A stretch of DNA of 64,000 nucleotides from the NCBI RefSeq assembly GCF_027604915.1, contig NZ_JAJAQC010000030.1, positions 24,697 through 88,696 on the forward strand, in the 5' to 3' direction. A program made the position numbers and the translations under genes. The notes under the pieces were generated by a model. It saw only the letters and a list, made by a program, of their open reading frames with translations, did no database searches and had not been told where the DNA came from. Below, one piece after another: positions 1 through 8,696 of the stretch. Positions within the stretch are counted from its first letter, which is position 1. Each line of letters begins with the position of its first letter. The stretch is from Streptomonospora mangrovi. Its GTDB lineage: Bacteria > Actinomycetota > Actinomycetes > Streptosporangiales > Streptosporangiaceae.

Positions 1-770
1 GGGGTGTCGGGGAGGTCGACCACCGACAGCCGCAGGCTGCGGCGGTCGAGCGGGCCGCGCAGCACCAGGGTGGCGGCGCCGTCGCCGATCTCCAACTGCT
101 CGGCGACGTCGCGGGTGACGCGGCCGTTGGCGGTGGCGGTGGTGGCCAGCACCGGGGTGCGTTCGGGGAGTTCGGCGAGCAGGGTGCGGATGCGGCGGTA
201 GTCGGGCCGGAAGTCGTGGCCCCAGTCGGAGATGCAGTGGGCTTCGTCCACCACCACCAGCCCGGCGCCCGCCGCCAGGCGCGGCAGCGCGCGGTCGCGG
301 AAGTCGGGGTTGTTCAGCCGTTCGGGGCTGATGAGGAGGAGGTCGACCCGGCCCTCGGAGATGTCGTGGTAGACGGTGTCCCAGTCGTCGGGGTTGGCGC
401 TGTTGACGGTGTGGGCGCGCAGCCCGGCGCGCTCGGCGGCGGCGATCTGGTTGCGCATGAGCGCCAGCAGCGGCGACACGATCACCGTGGGTCCGGCGCC
501 CTGGGCGCGCAGCAGGGCCGTGGCCACGAAGTAGACCGCCGACTTGCCCCACCCGGTGCGCTGGACCACCAGCGCGCGGCGGCGCTCGGCCACCAGCGCG
601 TGGACGGCGCGCCACTGGTCCTCGCGCAGCCGCGCGGACTCCCCCGCGAGCGCGCGCAGATGCCGTTCGGCCTCGGCGCGCAGAGCGGGGTCGTGGGGGG
701 AGGGCGGGCCGGGCTCGGCACCGGGGGTACCGGTGGGCTCGGCGGGGCCGGTGGTCGCGGGAGTCGCCAT
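1..770 (-). CDS. RecQ-family ATP-dependent DNA helicase (C-terminal part outside window)
   Basis: A superfamily 2 DNA helicase of the RecQ type, which unwinds DNA 3'-5' using ATP. About 256 N-terminal residues are visible. A low-complexity Pro/Ala/Gly leader (residues 1-28) is followed by a Q-motif-like region (LREDQWRAV, about 48-56), Walker A QRTGWGKS (70-77), motif Ia (VSPLLALMRNQ) and the RecQ-type motif II VVDEAHCISDWGHDFRPDYR (about 172-191), whose DEAH followed by CISDWGHDFRPDY is typical of the family. The helicase C-terminal, zinc-binding and any HRDC domains lie beyond base 1. The start is the ATG at 768-770; AGGGGG sits only one or two bases upstream, so the exact start is uncertain. 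It is divergent from the next gene. Confidence 0.85.
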   Translation of the reverse strand, partial: MATPATTGPAEPTGTPGAEPGPPSPHDPALRAEAERHLRALAGESARLREDQWRAVHALVAERRRALVVQRTGWGKSAVYFVATALLRAQGAGPTVIVSPLLALMRNQIAAAERAGLRAHTVNSANPDDWDTVYHDISEGRVDLLLISPERLNNPDFRDRALPRLAAGAGLVVVDEAHCISDWGHDFRPDYRRIRTLLAELPERTPVLATTATANGRVTRDVAEQLEIGDGAATLVLRGPLDRRSLRLSVVDLPDT

Positions 771-983
771 GCCCCCTTGCTACCAGACCCCCGTCCGGCG
801 GCGCGCACGTTGTCCACAGCCCCACGGGCACCACATCGTCCCTGTCCGAAACGGCACCGCGGACACCGCGCCCCCATGTCCGTTATGGGCACTTCGGCGC
901 ACACGTGCGCGCGGCCCGGTACGCTCACCCGCTGAGTGGCAGAAAGCGACGAGGCCGGATGCGACGAGGAGTGGCAGAGCGCG

Positions 984-1445
984 ATGTCCCAGCCCGCACG
1001 GGTCGATACCCAGACGCTGGACCGGTGGAAGTGGATCGCCACGAGGGCGGTCGAGGAGTTGGCGATGGCCGGGCTGCCGGTGACCACCGGCCTGCCGCCG
1101 TCGCTGGGCGGCGGGGTGGAGGTCGAGGTCGACCCGCTGTCCGACCCCACGGGCGGAGTCTACCTGCGCTGGCAGGCGCACGGGCAGTTGATCCGGCCCG
1201 CCCTGGAGGAGTTCTCCGCGCGCTCGGGCGGCGCGGCGGGTGAGCCGGGCGCCGCGGGCGGCGACTCGGCGGTGCGCCACCACGACACCGTGTGCGAGGC
1301 GATGGTCACCGCCATGGCGACCATCCTCACCTCCGCCGGTTTCACGGTCCGCCGCGCGGGCGAGGTCAACGACTTCGCCGACGGCCTGTACATCGACGCC
1401 GCCCCCGACCCCCGCCGCCTGGAGGAGCGCACCTGGCACCCGTGA
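984..1445 (+). CDS. Hypothetical actinobacterial protein
   Basis: I do not recognise this protein. It is about 153 residues, soluble and acidic, with no signal peptide or membrane segment. The N-terminus (TLDRWKWIATRAVEELAMAGLPVTTGLPPSLGG) and the C-terminal half (AMVTAMATILTSAGFTVRRAG) look like helical folded regions joined by a Gly/Ala-rich linker. Codon use has the GC-rich third positions of its neighbours, which supports coding. I chose the ATG at 984 because GAGGAG lies 12 bases upstream; a GTG at 936 in the same frame would add 16 residues. It is convergent with the Mrp operon. Confidence 0.6.
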   Translation: MSQPARVDTQTLDRWKWIATRAVEELAMAGLPVTTGLPPSLGGGVEVEVDPLSDPTGGVYLRWQAHGQLIRPALEEFSARSGGAAGEPGAAGGDSAVRHHDTVCEAMVTAMATILTSAGFTVRRAGEVNDFADGLYIDAAPDPRRLEERTWHP

Positions 1446-1457
1446 GGAGGCGAGGGC

Positions 1458-1474
1458 GGCCCGCGGTGCGGGCC
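1458..1474. terminator. GC-rich hairpin between convergent genes
   Basis: Arms GGCCCGC (1458-1464) and GCGGGCC (1468-1474) pair perfectly around a GGT loop, just after the stop of the hypothetical gene and about 115 bases past the end of mnhG. There is no T run, so termination is only suggested by position. Confidence 0.35.
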
Positions 1475-1590
1475 GGCGGTGACCGGGCCGCCCGGCGGCG
1501 GCTGACGCGGGCGGCGAGGCGGCGACGGCGCTCGGCGCCCCTCACGGCCCCGGCCCTCCGCCGCGAGGACCGGTGACCGGTGGCGGCGGC

Positions 1591-1971
1591 TCAGGTGGGC
1601 TCGTCCAGGCGGCCTGGGCGGTGTTCGGGGCGGTCGCCGCGCTCCAGCGCCTCGGCGAGTTCGTCGCCGACCATGTGCTCCTCGCTGATCTCGCCCCGGC
1701 TGTAGGCCACGCGGCCGATCGTCTGGGCCAGCACCGGGACCGTGAGCATCTGGAACAGCGCCGCCAGCGCCAGCAGGGCCGCCACCCGCACGTCGGGCAA
1801 CTGGCAGGCCGCGCCGACGAGGATCAGGATCAGGGCCACCGTGTCGGGCTTGGTCGCCGCGTGCACCCGGCCCAGCAGGGTCGGGAAGCGCACCAGGCCC
1901 ACGGTGCCCACGAACGCGAACAGCGCGCCCAGCGGCAGCGTGACGGCGGTGACGACGTCAGCCGCGGTCAT
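1591..1971 (-). CDS. mnhG: Mrp/Mnh cation:proton antiporter subunit G
   Basis: This is a small membrane subunit (126 residues) of the multisubunit Na+(K+)/H+ antiporter. Three hydrophobic segments are visible (about 7-27, 43-60 and 66-90), with the family pattern GTVGLVRFPTLLGRVHAATKPDT between the first two. The C-terminal tail is hydrophilic, ending at residue 126. The ATG at 1971 has a GGAGG four bases upstream and overlaps the end of mnhF by 14 bases, so translation is probably coupled. It is the last gene of the seven-gene operon. Confidence 0.93.
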   Translation of the reverse strand: MTAADVVTAVTLPLGALFAFVGTVGLVRFPTLLGRVHAATKPDTVALILILVGAACQLPDVRVAALLALAALFQMLTVPVLAQTIGRVAYSRGEISEEHMVGDELAEALERGDRPEHRPGRLDEPT

Positions 1972-2236
1972 GGGCCCTCCTCTCGGCGAAGCGGGCGGCC
2001 GTCAGCGAGCCGACGAACCCCAGCAGCGCGAACGTGATCACCAGCCCGATGTAGGCGGAGTCGCCGCGCACCGCCACCTCCACCGCGACGAAGCTGATCA
2101 GCAGCACCGAGGTGGCGTTCAGGCACAGAATCCGGTCCATCACCGACGGCCCCCGCACCAGCCGGTAGAGCGTCAGCAGCACGGCCATGCCCAGCAGCAC
2201 GAAGGTGACCGTGTACACGTGGTCCAGGACGTTCAC
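1958..2236 (-). CDS. mnhF: Mrp/Mnh cation:proton antiporter subunit F
   Basis: This 92-residue subunit F has three predicted membrane helices (about 5-26, 36-56 and 61-82) and the conserved stretch GPSVMDRILCLNATSV of MrpF proteins. It starts at the GTG at 2236, preceded by a perfect AAGGAGG (2244-2250). Its first bases overlap the mnhE stop as GTGA. Its function is known only as part of the complex: MrpA-G subunits assemble together in the cytoplasmic membrane and exchange cations for protons. Confidence 0.93.
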   Translation of the reverse strand: MNVLDHVYTVTFVLLGMAVLLTLYRLVRGPSVMDRILCLNATSVLLISFVAVEVAVRGDSAYIGLVITFALLGFVGSLTAARFAERRAHDRG

Positions 2237-2937
2237 CGCGGGTCCTCCTTGTCGTCGGCCTCGGCGGCCCCGGGGAGCGCCTCGGCCGCGCCGCGCGCCT
2301 CCCGTTCGGCCTCGCGCCGCTCCTCGCGCTCGAACTCCTCGATGTCGGCGGCCGTGCCGAACGCCCACACGAACAGCTTCTCGGTGCGGCGCACCTGGCG
2401 GCGCAACTGCCGCACCGAGCGCTCCGACTCGATCGGGGTGCCGTGCACGTAGAGCACGCCCTCCTCGCGGTTCAGCTCGATCACCAGGCTGCCGGTGATC
2501 AGCGAGAGCCCGCCGGTGACCATCGCCAGCAGCAGGTCGGAGTCGGTGCGCATGGGCACCTCCACGATCACGCCGCGCATCCGCTCGGGCCGCCACAGCG
2601 CGTGCACCGACACCTGCACGCTGGAGGCGAACATGTCCCACACGATGTGGCCGACCAGCAGCAGCACGTGCAGCGGCCGGAACCGCAACCCCACCGGCAG
2701 GTGCGGCAGCTTCGCGGCGGCGTAGCCGGCCGTGGCCACGCCCGCCCCGGCCACCACCGTGCCCGGGCTGGGGTCGCCCCACAGAATGACCCACATCAGC
2801 GTCAGCCACGCGATGGTCGGCAGCCGGCCCAGCATCCGCTGGAGCGGCGTGCGCCGCCGCCCGGCCTCGGCCCCGGCGGCACCGGAGCCCGCGGTCGCCT
2901 CGTCCACGGCGCGCTCACCCCCCTCGTCCGCGCTCAC
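2233..2937 (-). CDS. mnhE: Mrp/Mnh cation:proton antiporter subunit E
   Basis: This is subunit E (234 residues), longer than the usual 160 or so. It carries about 33 extra hydrophilic residues at the N-terminus and a charged Glu/Arg/Ala tail of about 35 residues at the C-terminus. The core has two to three membrane helices (about 38-75 and 85-105) followed by the conserved cytoplasmic part (MRTDSDLLLAMVTGGLSLITGSL, then VLYVHGTP). The GTG start overlaps the mnhD stop as GTGA. The extra tails match a pattern across this operon, in which MnhA, MnhB and MnhC also have long hydrophilic C-termini. Confidence 0.92.
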   Translation of the reverse strand: MSADEGGERAVDEATAGSGAAGAEAGRRRTPLQRMLGRLPTIAWLTLMWVILWGDPSPGTVVAGAGVATAGYAAAKLPHLPVGLRFRPLHVLLLVGHIVWDMFASSVQVSVHALWRPERMRGVIVEVPMRTDSDLLLAMVTGGLSLITGSLVIELNREEGVLYVHGTPIESERSVRQLRRQVRRTEKLFVWAFGTAADIEEFEREERREAEREARGAAEALPGAAEADDKEDPR

Positions 2938-4460
2938 CGGGTGTCACTCCCCAGCACCGCCTCGATGTAGGCCGACCCGTTCATCAGGCCGTGGGCGGCG
3001 GTGAAGGCGACCTCCGACAGCGGCCCCGCGCAGACCGCGATGGCCACGCCGAAGACGACCATCACCCCGGTCATCACCGCCATGAACTTCAGCCCGCCCA
3101 GGTGCGACCCGCGCTTGAGCCGCTCGCGCGCCTCGACCATGTCGGGCATCGGCGTGCCCCAGAACCCGCGCGCCCAGACCCGGAAGATCGCCATCAGGGT
3201 GAGCAGGCTGGTGACCACGCCGGCCGCCAGCGCGGTGTAGACCAGCCACCCGCCGGTTCCCACGCCCGCCTGGAACAGCGCGACCTTGGCGACGAACCCC
3301 GACAGCGGCGGGATGCCCGCCAGGCTCATCGCGGGCAGGAAGAAGTACAGGGCCAGCACCGGCGACACCGTGGTCAGCCCGCGCATCGAGCGCAGCGAAC
3401 TGTGCCCCACGTACTGCCGGATCAGCCCGTTGACCAGGAACAGGTTGGCCTGCACCACGATGTGGTGGACCAGGTAGATCACCACCCCGGCCAGCGCGGC
3501 CACCGAGTTGACGCCCAGCCCGAAGATCATGAACCCGATGTGGCTGACCAGCGCGAACGACATCAGCCGGTTGATGTCGTCCTGCACCAGCGCGCCGAAG
3601 ATGCCCACGAGCATGGTCGCGATGGCCACGCACAGCAGCACCGTGGAGATGTCGTCGCGGCCGAACAGCAGGGTCTGGCTGCGGATGATGGCGTAGACCG
3701 CCACCTTGGTCAGCAGCGCCGCGAAGATGGCCGAGATGCGGGTGATGGCCACCGGGTAGCTGTCGGGCAGCCAGAAGTGCATCGGCACGATCGCCGACTT
3801 GATCCCGAACACCACCAGGAACAGCAGCGCCAGCACCATGCGCAGCTCGGCGGGCGCCGAGCCCAGCTTCACCGCGATGTCGGCGAGGTTCACCGTTCCG
3901 GTCAGCCCGTAGACCAGCGCGATGCCGGTCAGGAACAGGATCGAGGAAGTCAGGCTCACCACCGTGTAGATCATGCTGGCGCGCACCCGCGCCCGGGTGG
4001 GCGCCTGGGTGATCAGCGCGTAGCTGGCGGTCAGCATGATCTCGAAGCCGACGAACAGGTTGAACAGGTCGCCGGCGAGGAAGCTCAGGCACACCCCGGC
4101 GGTCAGCACCAGGTAGATGGGGTGGAACACCTGCGGCATGGCGCGGCTGAGCCCGCCGATGTCCTGGCCGATGGCGTAGAGCTGCACCACCAGCAGCACC
4201 ACCGAGGACACCGCCAGCAGCAGCGCGGCCAGCGGGTCGGCGACGATGGTGATGCCCAGCGGCGCCTCCCAGTCGCCGGCCTGGCTGGTCAGCACGGTGC
4301 CGTCGGCGGTGGCCGCCAGCAGCAGCGCGGTGTCGGCGACCACCACGGCCAGCGTGGCCACGGCCACCCCGGCCTGGACGCGCCGGTGCCTGCGCAGCAG
4401 CAGGGCCAGCGCCGCACCCAGCAGCGGCACCACGAACGGGATGGCCAGCAGCGCGTTCAC
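2934..4460 (-). CDS. mnhD: Mrp/Mnh cation:proton antiporter subunit D
   Basis: This is a large proton-channel-like subunit (508 residues) homologous to the antiporter-like subunits of respiratory complex I (proton_antipo_M family), with about 14 membrane helices. The family hallmarks are visible: the GFEIMLTASYALI segment with its conserved Glu, FGIKSAIVPMHFWLPDSY with the key Lys and His, and AALLTKVAVYAIIR with a second Lys. The GTG start overlaps the mnhC stop as GTGA. It is expected to form one of the two ion translocation paths of the complex together with MnhA. Confidence 0.95.
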   Translation of the reverse strand: MNALLAIPFVVPLLGAALALLLRRHRRVQAGVAVATLAVVVADTALLLAATADGTVLTSQAGDWEAPLGITIVADPLAALLLAVSSVVLLVVQLYAIGQDIGGLSRAMPQVFHPIYLVLTAGVCLSFLAGDLFNLFVGFEIMLTASYALITQAPTRARVRASMIYTVVSLTSSILFLTGIALVYGLTGTVNLADIAVKLGSAPAELRMVLALLFLVVFGIKSAIVPMHFWLPDSYPVAITRISAIFAALLTKVAVYAIIRSQTLLFGRDDISTVLLCVAIATMLVGIFGALVQDDINRLMSFALVSHIGFMIFGLGVNSVAALAGVVIYLVHHIVVQANLFLVNGLIRQYVGHSSLRSMRGLTTVSPVLALYFFLPAMSLAGIPPLSGFVAKVALFQAGVGTGGWLVYTALAAGVVTSLLTLMAIFRVWARGFWGTPMPDMVEARERLKRGSHLGGLKFMAVMTGVMVVFGVAIAVCAGPLSEVAFTAAHGLMNGSAYIEAVLGSDTR

Positions 4461-4831
4461 GCGGAGTCCTCCGGCTCCGCCAGCCGCCCGATCCGGCGGT
4501 CCTCCAGGTCGGCGGGCACCTCGTCGTTCTCATCGCCCAGCCACACCCGGTAGGCCAGCGCCAGCAGGAACGTCGTCACGCCGAAGGTGATGACGATGGC
4601 GGTCAGCGCCATGGCCTGGGGCAGCGGGTCCGACAGCGGCCCCTCGTGCTCGGTCAGCAGCGGCGGCAGGGTGATGGCGCGGTCGGTGAGCATCAGCGAC
4701 ACGTTGGCGGCGTGGCCCAGCACCAGGATGCCGAACACCACGCGCATCAGCGAGCGCTGGAGCAGCAGGTAGAAGCCGCTGGAGTAGAGCACGGCCGCGA
4801 CCACGACCAGGGTGAATCCGGGGGCGCTCAC
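4457..4831 (-). CDS. mnhC: Mrp/Mnh cation:proton antiporter subunit C
   Basis: This 124-residue NuoK-like subunit has three membrane helices (about 4-24, 30-48 and 75-97). The conserved stretches include GILVLGHAANVSLML and DPLPQAMALTAIVITFG, with the DPLPQALVLTAIVI-type signature of MrpC. After residue 100 comes an acidic hydrophilic tail (LGDENDEVPADLEDRRIG). The GTG start at 4831 overlaps the mnhB stop as GTGA. Confidence 0.94.
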   Translation of the reverse strand: MSAPGFTLVVVAAVLYSSGFYLLLQRSLMRVVFGILVLGHAANVSLMLTDRAITLPPLLTEHEGPLSDPLPQAMALTAIVITFGVTTFLLALAYRVWLGDENDEVPADLEDRRIGRLAEPEDSA

Positions 4832-5436
4832 GCGGCACCGCCCTCCTCCGGTCCCCAGGCGCCGCCGCGTTCGCGGGCCTCGTACTCCTCGGCTTCCATC
4901 CGCGCGCCCAACGCGGCCACGACGGACAGCACCAGACCGACGACGATGAGGAACACCCCCGATTCGAAGAGCAGGTAGCTGGCGAACTTGACCTTCCCGA
5001 ACAGCGGCAGGACCGCCGTGTAGCTGACGACCTCCAGGACCGGGCGGCCGAACAGCAGCGGGGCGCTCGCGGTGCCCCCGGCCAGCAGCAGGCCCAGCGC
5101 CAGCAGCCGGTTGGGCTGCATGGGGATGCCCGCCGCCAGCTCGTGGCGGCCCCCGGCGATGTAGCGCAGCACGTAGGCCATGCTGGCGACCAGGCCGCCG
5201 GCGAACCCGCCGCCGGGCCGGTCGTGCCCCGAGACCAGCAGGAACACCGAGAAGGTGAGGATGGCCGGGGTGAGCAGCCGGGTGGCGACCTCCAGCAGCA
5301 CCGAGCGCGGGCCGAACGCCGGGCGCACGGCGGTGCTCAGCCACCGCTCGCGCGGGGCCTCCCAGTCCTCGGGCGGGCCGCCCGGGCGGTCGGCGCGCCC
5401 GGCGGGCACGGGGTAGGCGGACTCAAGGTCGGCCAT
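4828..5436 (-). CDS. mnhB: Mrp/Mnh cation:proton antiporter subunit B
   Basis: This is subunit B (202 residues). A hydrophilic leader of about 45 residues precedes four membrane helices and the MnhB signature VFLLVSGHDRPGGGFAGGLV (about 65-84). The ATG at 5436 is chosen because it has a GAGGGGAG upstream and matches the family N-terminus; the open frame extends further 5' but only into the mnhA tail region. It overlaps the end of mnhA by 14 bases, on a different frame, which indicates coupled translation. Confidence 0.92.
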   Translation of the reverse strand: MADLESAYPVPAGRADRPGGPPEDWEAPRERWLSTAVRPAFGPRSVLLEVATRLLTPAILTFSVFLLVSGHDRPGGGFAGGLVASMAYVLRYIAGGRHELAAGIPMQPNRLLALGLLLAGGTASAPLLFGRPVLEVVSYTAVLPLFGKVKFASYLLFESGVFLIVVGLVLSVVAALGARMEAEEYEARERGGAWGPEEGGAA

Positions 5437-8221
5437 CGTCGCTCCCCTCGTGGTCGTCGGGGTCTGCCGGGGTTTCGCGGGGGTCGGGAGGCGGGTCGGC
5501 GGAGTCCGCGGGGGTGTCGCCGGGGTCGGGCGGCGCGGGACCGGGGTCGGCGGCGTCACCGGGCGCGTCGGCGGGGCGCGGCCGGGGGCCGCCCGCCGGT
5601 CCGCCCTCCGCCGGTTCACCGCCCCCCGGTCCGCCGCCCACGGCTTCGGCCCTGGACTCGCCGCCGGCGCCCTCCGGACCGGCGGCCGTGCCGCGCACGG
5701 TCATCTCGGCCTCGCCGGCCTCGGCGCCGGCGCCGCGCGCGGGCGCCTGCCCCTGGCCCAGCGCGGGCTCGGCGGCGGCGTGGGCGGCCACGGAGTCGGC
5801 GTGCTCCTCGGCGGCGGCCGACAGCCGGGCCTCCTCCTCGGCCTCGACGGCGACCTCGGCGGCGGGCTCGTCCACGACGCGGTTGCGCCGGTTGAGCAGC
5901 ACCAGCGAGGCCACGGCGACGGCGGCCGTGGCCAGCACCACGATCTCGCCGAGGGTGTCCAGCGCCCGGAAGTCGGCCAGGATGATGTTGACGAGGTTGT
6001 CGCCGCCGGCCTCGTCGGCCCGCTCGGTGTAGCCCTGGGAGATCGGCGCGTCGGTGCGCGCGGCGGTCATCAGCCACAGCGCCAGGGCGATGAACGTCCC
6101 GGCGGCGGCGCACAGCAGCACGGTCAGCCGCTTGGCCCACCCGTTGGGCCGGACGCTGAAGGTGGTGGGCAGCCGGCGCAGGACGAACACCAGGATGATC
6201 GTGGTGAGGGTCTCGACCAGCACCAGGGTGAGGGCGAGGTCGGGGGCGCCGTGCAGCACGAACAGCCCGGCGATCCCGAACCCGAGCACGCTGAGCAGGA
6301 TCAGCGCGGGGAACCGCCGGTGCTCGCGCACGGTGGCGATCGTGGTCACCACGACCACCGCCGCCACCAGCAGCTCCAGCGGGCTGTCCCACAGCCGGAA
6401 CGCGCCCTGCACCCCCGGCACGGCGATCTCGCCGGTGATCAGCCCGGCCGCCAGGCGCGCGCCGGGCAGCAGGAGCATGGTGGCCAGGATGATGCCGAGG
6501 TAGACCGGCAGCGACCCGCTCTGGGTGCGCCGGGTGACGCTCAGCGCCACGCTGTAGACGCCGTGCACGAACAGGTGGTAGCCGTACTCGGCGTCGGGCC
6601 AGCGCGGCATCCGGTTCTGGAGCCGGCTCACCGCCCGGCGCCGCACGAACATCAGCGCGCCGGCGGCGATCACCAGGCCGGTCAGCAGCAGCGGCAGGGT
6701 GATCCCGTGCCACAGCGACAGGTGGTAGGCGTGGTGGCCGGCGGGCAGGTCGTGGGCGTAGCCCTGGGCGAGGGGGTCGGCCAGGGCGGGGGCGAGGCCC
6801 AGGCCGAGGCTGACCGCCGTCAGCGCCACCGGTGCGGCGACGAACGCCGCCGAGGGCCGCCGGAAGCCGCGTTCGGAGACGGTCGACTTGTCGGCGAAGG
6901 CGCCCCAGACGAACCGGGCGCTGTAGGCGAAGGTGAGGATCGAGCCCAGCACCAGGCCGGTGAGCATGACGGCCGAGCCCTCGGGGCCGGGGGCCGGCGC
7001 CGCGCCGGGCACGAACGCCTCCAGCGCGGCCTCCTTGCCGACGAACCCGACCAGCGGCGGCAGCCCGGCCATGGACGCCGCCGCCAGGGTGGCGGCCACG
7101 GCGAGCACGGGCATGCGCCGGCCCAGCCCGGTCAGCCGGCTGATGCTGCGGGTGCCGGTCTGGTGGTCGATGATGCCCACGGTCAGGAACAGCGCGGACT
7201 TGAAGAACCCGTGGGCCAGCAGCATGGCGATCATGGCCACGCCGGCGACCTGGGTGCCGGCGCCGCCCAGCAGCACGAGGAATCCCAGTTGGCTGACGGT
7301 GCCGTAGGCCAGCAGCAGCTTGAGGTCGTCCTGGCGCAGCGCGCGCCAGCCGCCCACCAGCATGGTGGCCAGGCCGAAGCCCAGCACCAGCCACCGCCAC
7401 AGGTCGGCGTCGGCGAACCCGGGCGCCAGCCGGGCCACCAGGTAGACCCCGCCCTTGACCATGGCCGCCGCGTGCAGGTAGGCGCTGACGGGCGTGGGCG
7501 CCACCATCGCGCCGGGCAGCCAGAAGTGCAGCGGCACCTGCGCGGACTTGCCGAACGCACCGGCCAGCACCAGCACCAGGGCCACGGTCAGCCACGGGCC
7601 GCCGTCGGGCGGGTCGGCCACCAGCCCGGAGATGCTGTAGTCGCCGGCGGCGTGGCCCAGCATCACGAACCCGATGAGCATCAGCAGGCCGGTGCCGGCG
7701 GTGGTGACCAGCGCCTGGGTGGCGGCGCGGCGCGCCTGCTCCTTGCGGTCGTCGTGGCCCACCAGCAGGAAGGAGGTGACCGAGGTCAGCTCCCAGAACA
7801 CATACAGCGCGAAGAGGTTGTCGGTGGTGACCACGCCGAGCATGGCGCCGGAGAACAGCACCAGCACGGCGGCCAGGCGGCCCAGCCCGCGCTCGCCGTG
7901 GTGGAAGTAGGCGGCGCAGTAGCAGAAGATGACCGCGCCGATACCGCTGACCAGCACGATCATGGCCAGCGACAGCGCGTCCACGCGGAAGTTCAGCCCG
8001 ATCCCCAGCGCGGGCGCCCAGGCGACCTCGGCGGTGGCGGCACGGCCGGCCACGATGGCGGGGGCCTGGGCCAGCGCCCACACCGCCGACACCGCCGGCG
8101 GTACCCCGGCGAGCAGGAAGGCGCGGGGGCCGAGGCGGCGGACCAGCGGCGGCAGCGGCACGGCGACCACGGCGTGCAGCGCGAGGATGGCGGGCAGCAG
8201 CATAGGCACGTCGATCATCAT
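5423..8221 (-). CDS. mnhA: Mrp/Mnh cation:proton antiporter subunit A with long hydrophilic tail
   Basis: This is the largest subunit (932 residues). The N-terminal two thirds are a complex-I-type antiporter module with conserved Glu144 (YVFWELTSVTS), Lys225 and His232 (GKSAQVPLHFWLPG), His250 and Lys256. This is followed by the MrpA C-terminal membrane region with NuoJ-like helices. From about residue 782 (after LLNRRNR) there is a tail of about 150 residues made of Ala/Glu and then Pro/Asp/Gly, including repeats of the DPxxTPAD type, with no membrane segment. The start chosen is ATG 8219-8221 (a second ATG follows directly). The Shine-Dalgarno is weak. It is the first gene of the operon, so its promoter should lie within 8222-8694. 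Confidence 0.93.
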   Translation of the reverse strand: MMIDVPMLLPAILALHAVVAVPLPPLVRRLGPRAFLLAGVPPAVSAVWALAQAPAIVAGRAATAEVAWAPALGIGLNFRVDALSLAMIVLVSGIGAVIFCYCAAYFHHGERGLGRLAAVLVLFSGAMLGVVTTDNLFALYVFWELTSVTSFLLVGHDDRKEQARRAATQALVTTAGTGLLMLIGFVMLGHAAGDYSISGLVADPPDGGPWLTVALVLVLAGAFGKSAQVPLHFWLPGAMVAPTPVSAYLHAAAMVKGGVYLVARLAPGFADADLWRWLVLGFGLATMLVGGWRALRQDDLKLLLAYGTVSQLGFLVLLGGAGTQVAGVAMIAMLLAHGFFKSALFLTVGIIDHQTGTRSISRLTGLGRRMPVLAVAATLAAASMAGLPPLVGFVGKEAALEAFVPGAAPAPGPEGSAVMLTGLVLGSILTFAYSARFVWGAFADKSTVSERGFRRPSAAFVAAPVALTAVSLGLGLAPALADPLAQGYAHDLPAGHHAYHLSLWHGITLPLLLTGLVIAAGALMFVRRRAVSRLQNRMPRWPDAEYGYHLFVHGVYSVALSVTRRTQSGSLPVYLGIILATMLLLPGARLAAGLITGEIAVPGVQGAFRLWDSPLELLVAAVVVVTTIATVREHRRFPALILLSVLGFGIAGLFVLHGAPDLALTLVLVETLTTIILVFVLRRLPTTFSVRPNGWAKRLTVLLCAAAGTFIALALWLMTAARTDAPISQGYTERADEAGGDNLVNIILADFRALDTLGEIVVLATAAVAVASLVLLNRRNRVVDEPAAEVAVEAEEEARLSAAAEEHADSVAAHAAAEPALGQGQAPARGAGAEAGEAEMTVRGTAAGPEGAGGESRAEAVGGGPGGGEPAEGGPAGGPRPRPADAPGDAADPGPAPPDPGDTPADSADPPPDPRETPADPDDHEGSDDGRP

Positions 8222-8694
8222 CGGGAGCACGGACGCGCACCTGCCGCCGGGCGGCGGCGCGGTGCCGGTGCGGCGGGCAGGACGGAGGAGGTCGGCGGGG
8301 CGGGAGGGGGTGCCTTCAAGGGTAGCGGCGCGCACGGCCGCCGCCTTGACTCCGCCGCGATCGGGTGTACCATTCGCCGCCTTTCGTTGGCCTGATCCGC
8401 CCCGCACGCTCCGTGACATCCGGCCGCGACCAGCGCAGACACCGAAACCGGCCGCGCGGTTTCGGAGGACATTCCCGGTATCAGCGTGTTTGTTCTCACG
8501 CGGGAGGCAGAGGCGGCACCGGACCCATCCCCACCGATGTCACGGAACGTGAGCATCGTCGCGGCCCGTCCGGCACCGGGGTATCCGGGTCCACCCAAAT
8601 TACCGGCATTTTGACGAAATCCTAACGCGCCGCGACGTGCCCGCCTCGACCGCCTGGTTCGCGATGGTCACCCGGTGGGGACAGAATTACCGGC
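8222..8694. other. Divergent intergenic region mnhA / parC
   Basis: There is no coding potential in these 473 bases. They hold a perfect inverted repeat (8442-8465), two copies of a 12-base repeat (first at 8598, second overlapping the parC start), and a TTGACG at 8611-8616 without a convincing -10 partner. Promoters for both flanking genes must be here, but I cannot place the mnhA one. Confidence 0.5.
8442..8465. promoter_or_regulatory. Inverted repeat, possible operator
   Basis: CCGAAACCG (8442-8450) and CGGTTTCGG (8457-8465) form perfect 9-base arms around GCCGCG. The A/T-containing arms stand out in this GC-rich sequence and resemble the layout of TetR-type operators. There is no T run, and it sits mid-way between divergent genes, so an operator is more likely than a terminator. 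Confidence 0.35.
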
Positions 8695-8696
8695 AT
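8598..8696. repeat. 12-base direct repeat upstream of parC
   Basis: AATTACCGGCAT occurs at 8598-8609 and again at 8685-8696. The second copy runs into the parC start codon (ATG 8695-8697). The copies are 87 bases apart, and the repeat is AT-rich for this genome. Confidence 0.5.

Noticed and set aside
2991..4553. Very long open frames opposite mnhD, mnhA, parC, hrdB, nrdJ and the Tad genes
   Set aside because: They are rich in Arg, His, Pro or Gly, lack family features and lie exactly opposite genes with clear domains; long antisense frames are expected at this GC content.
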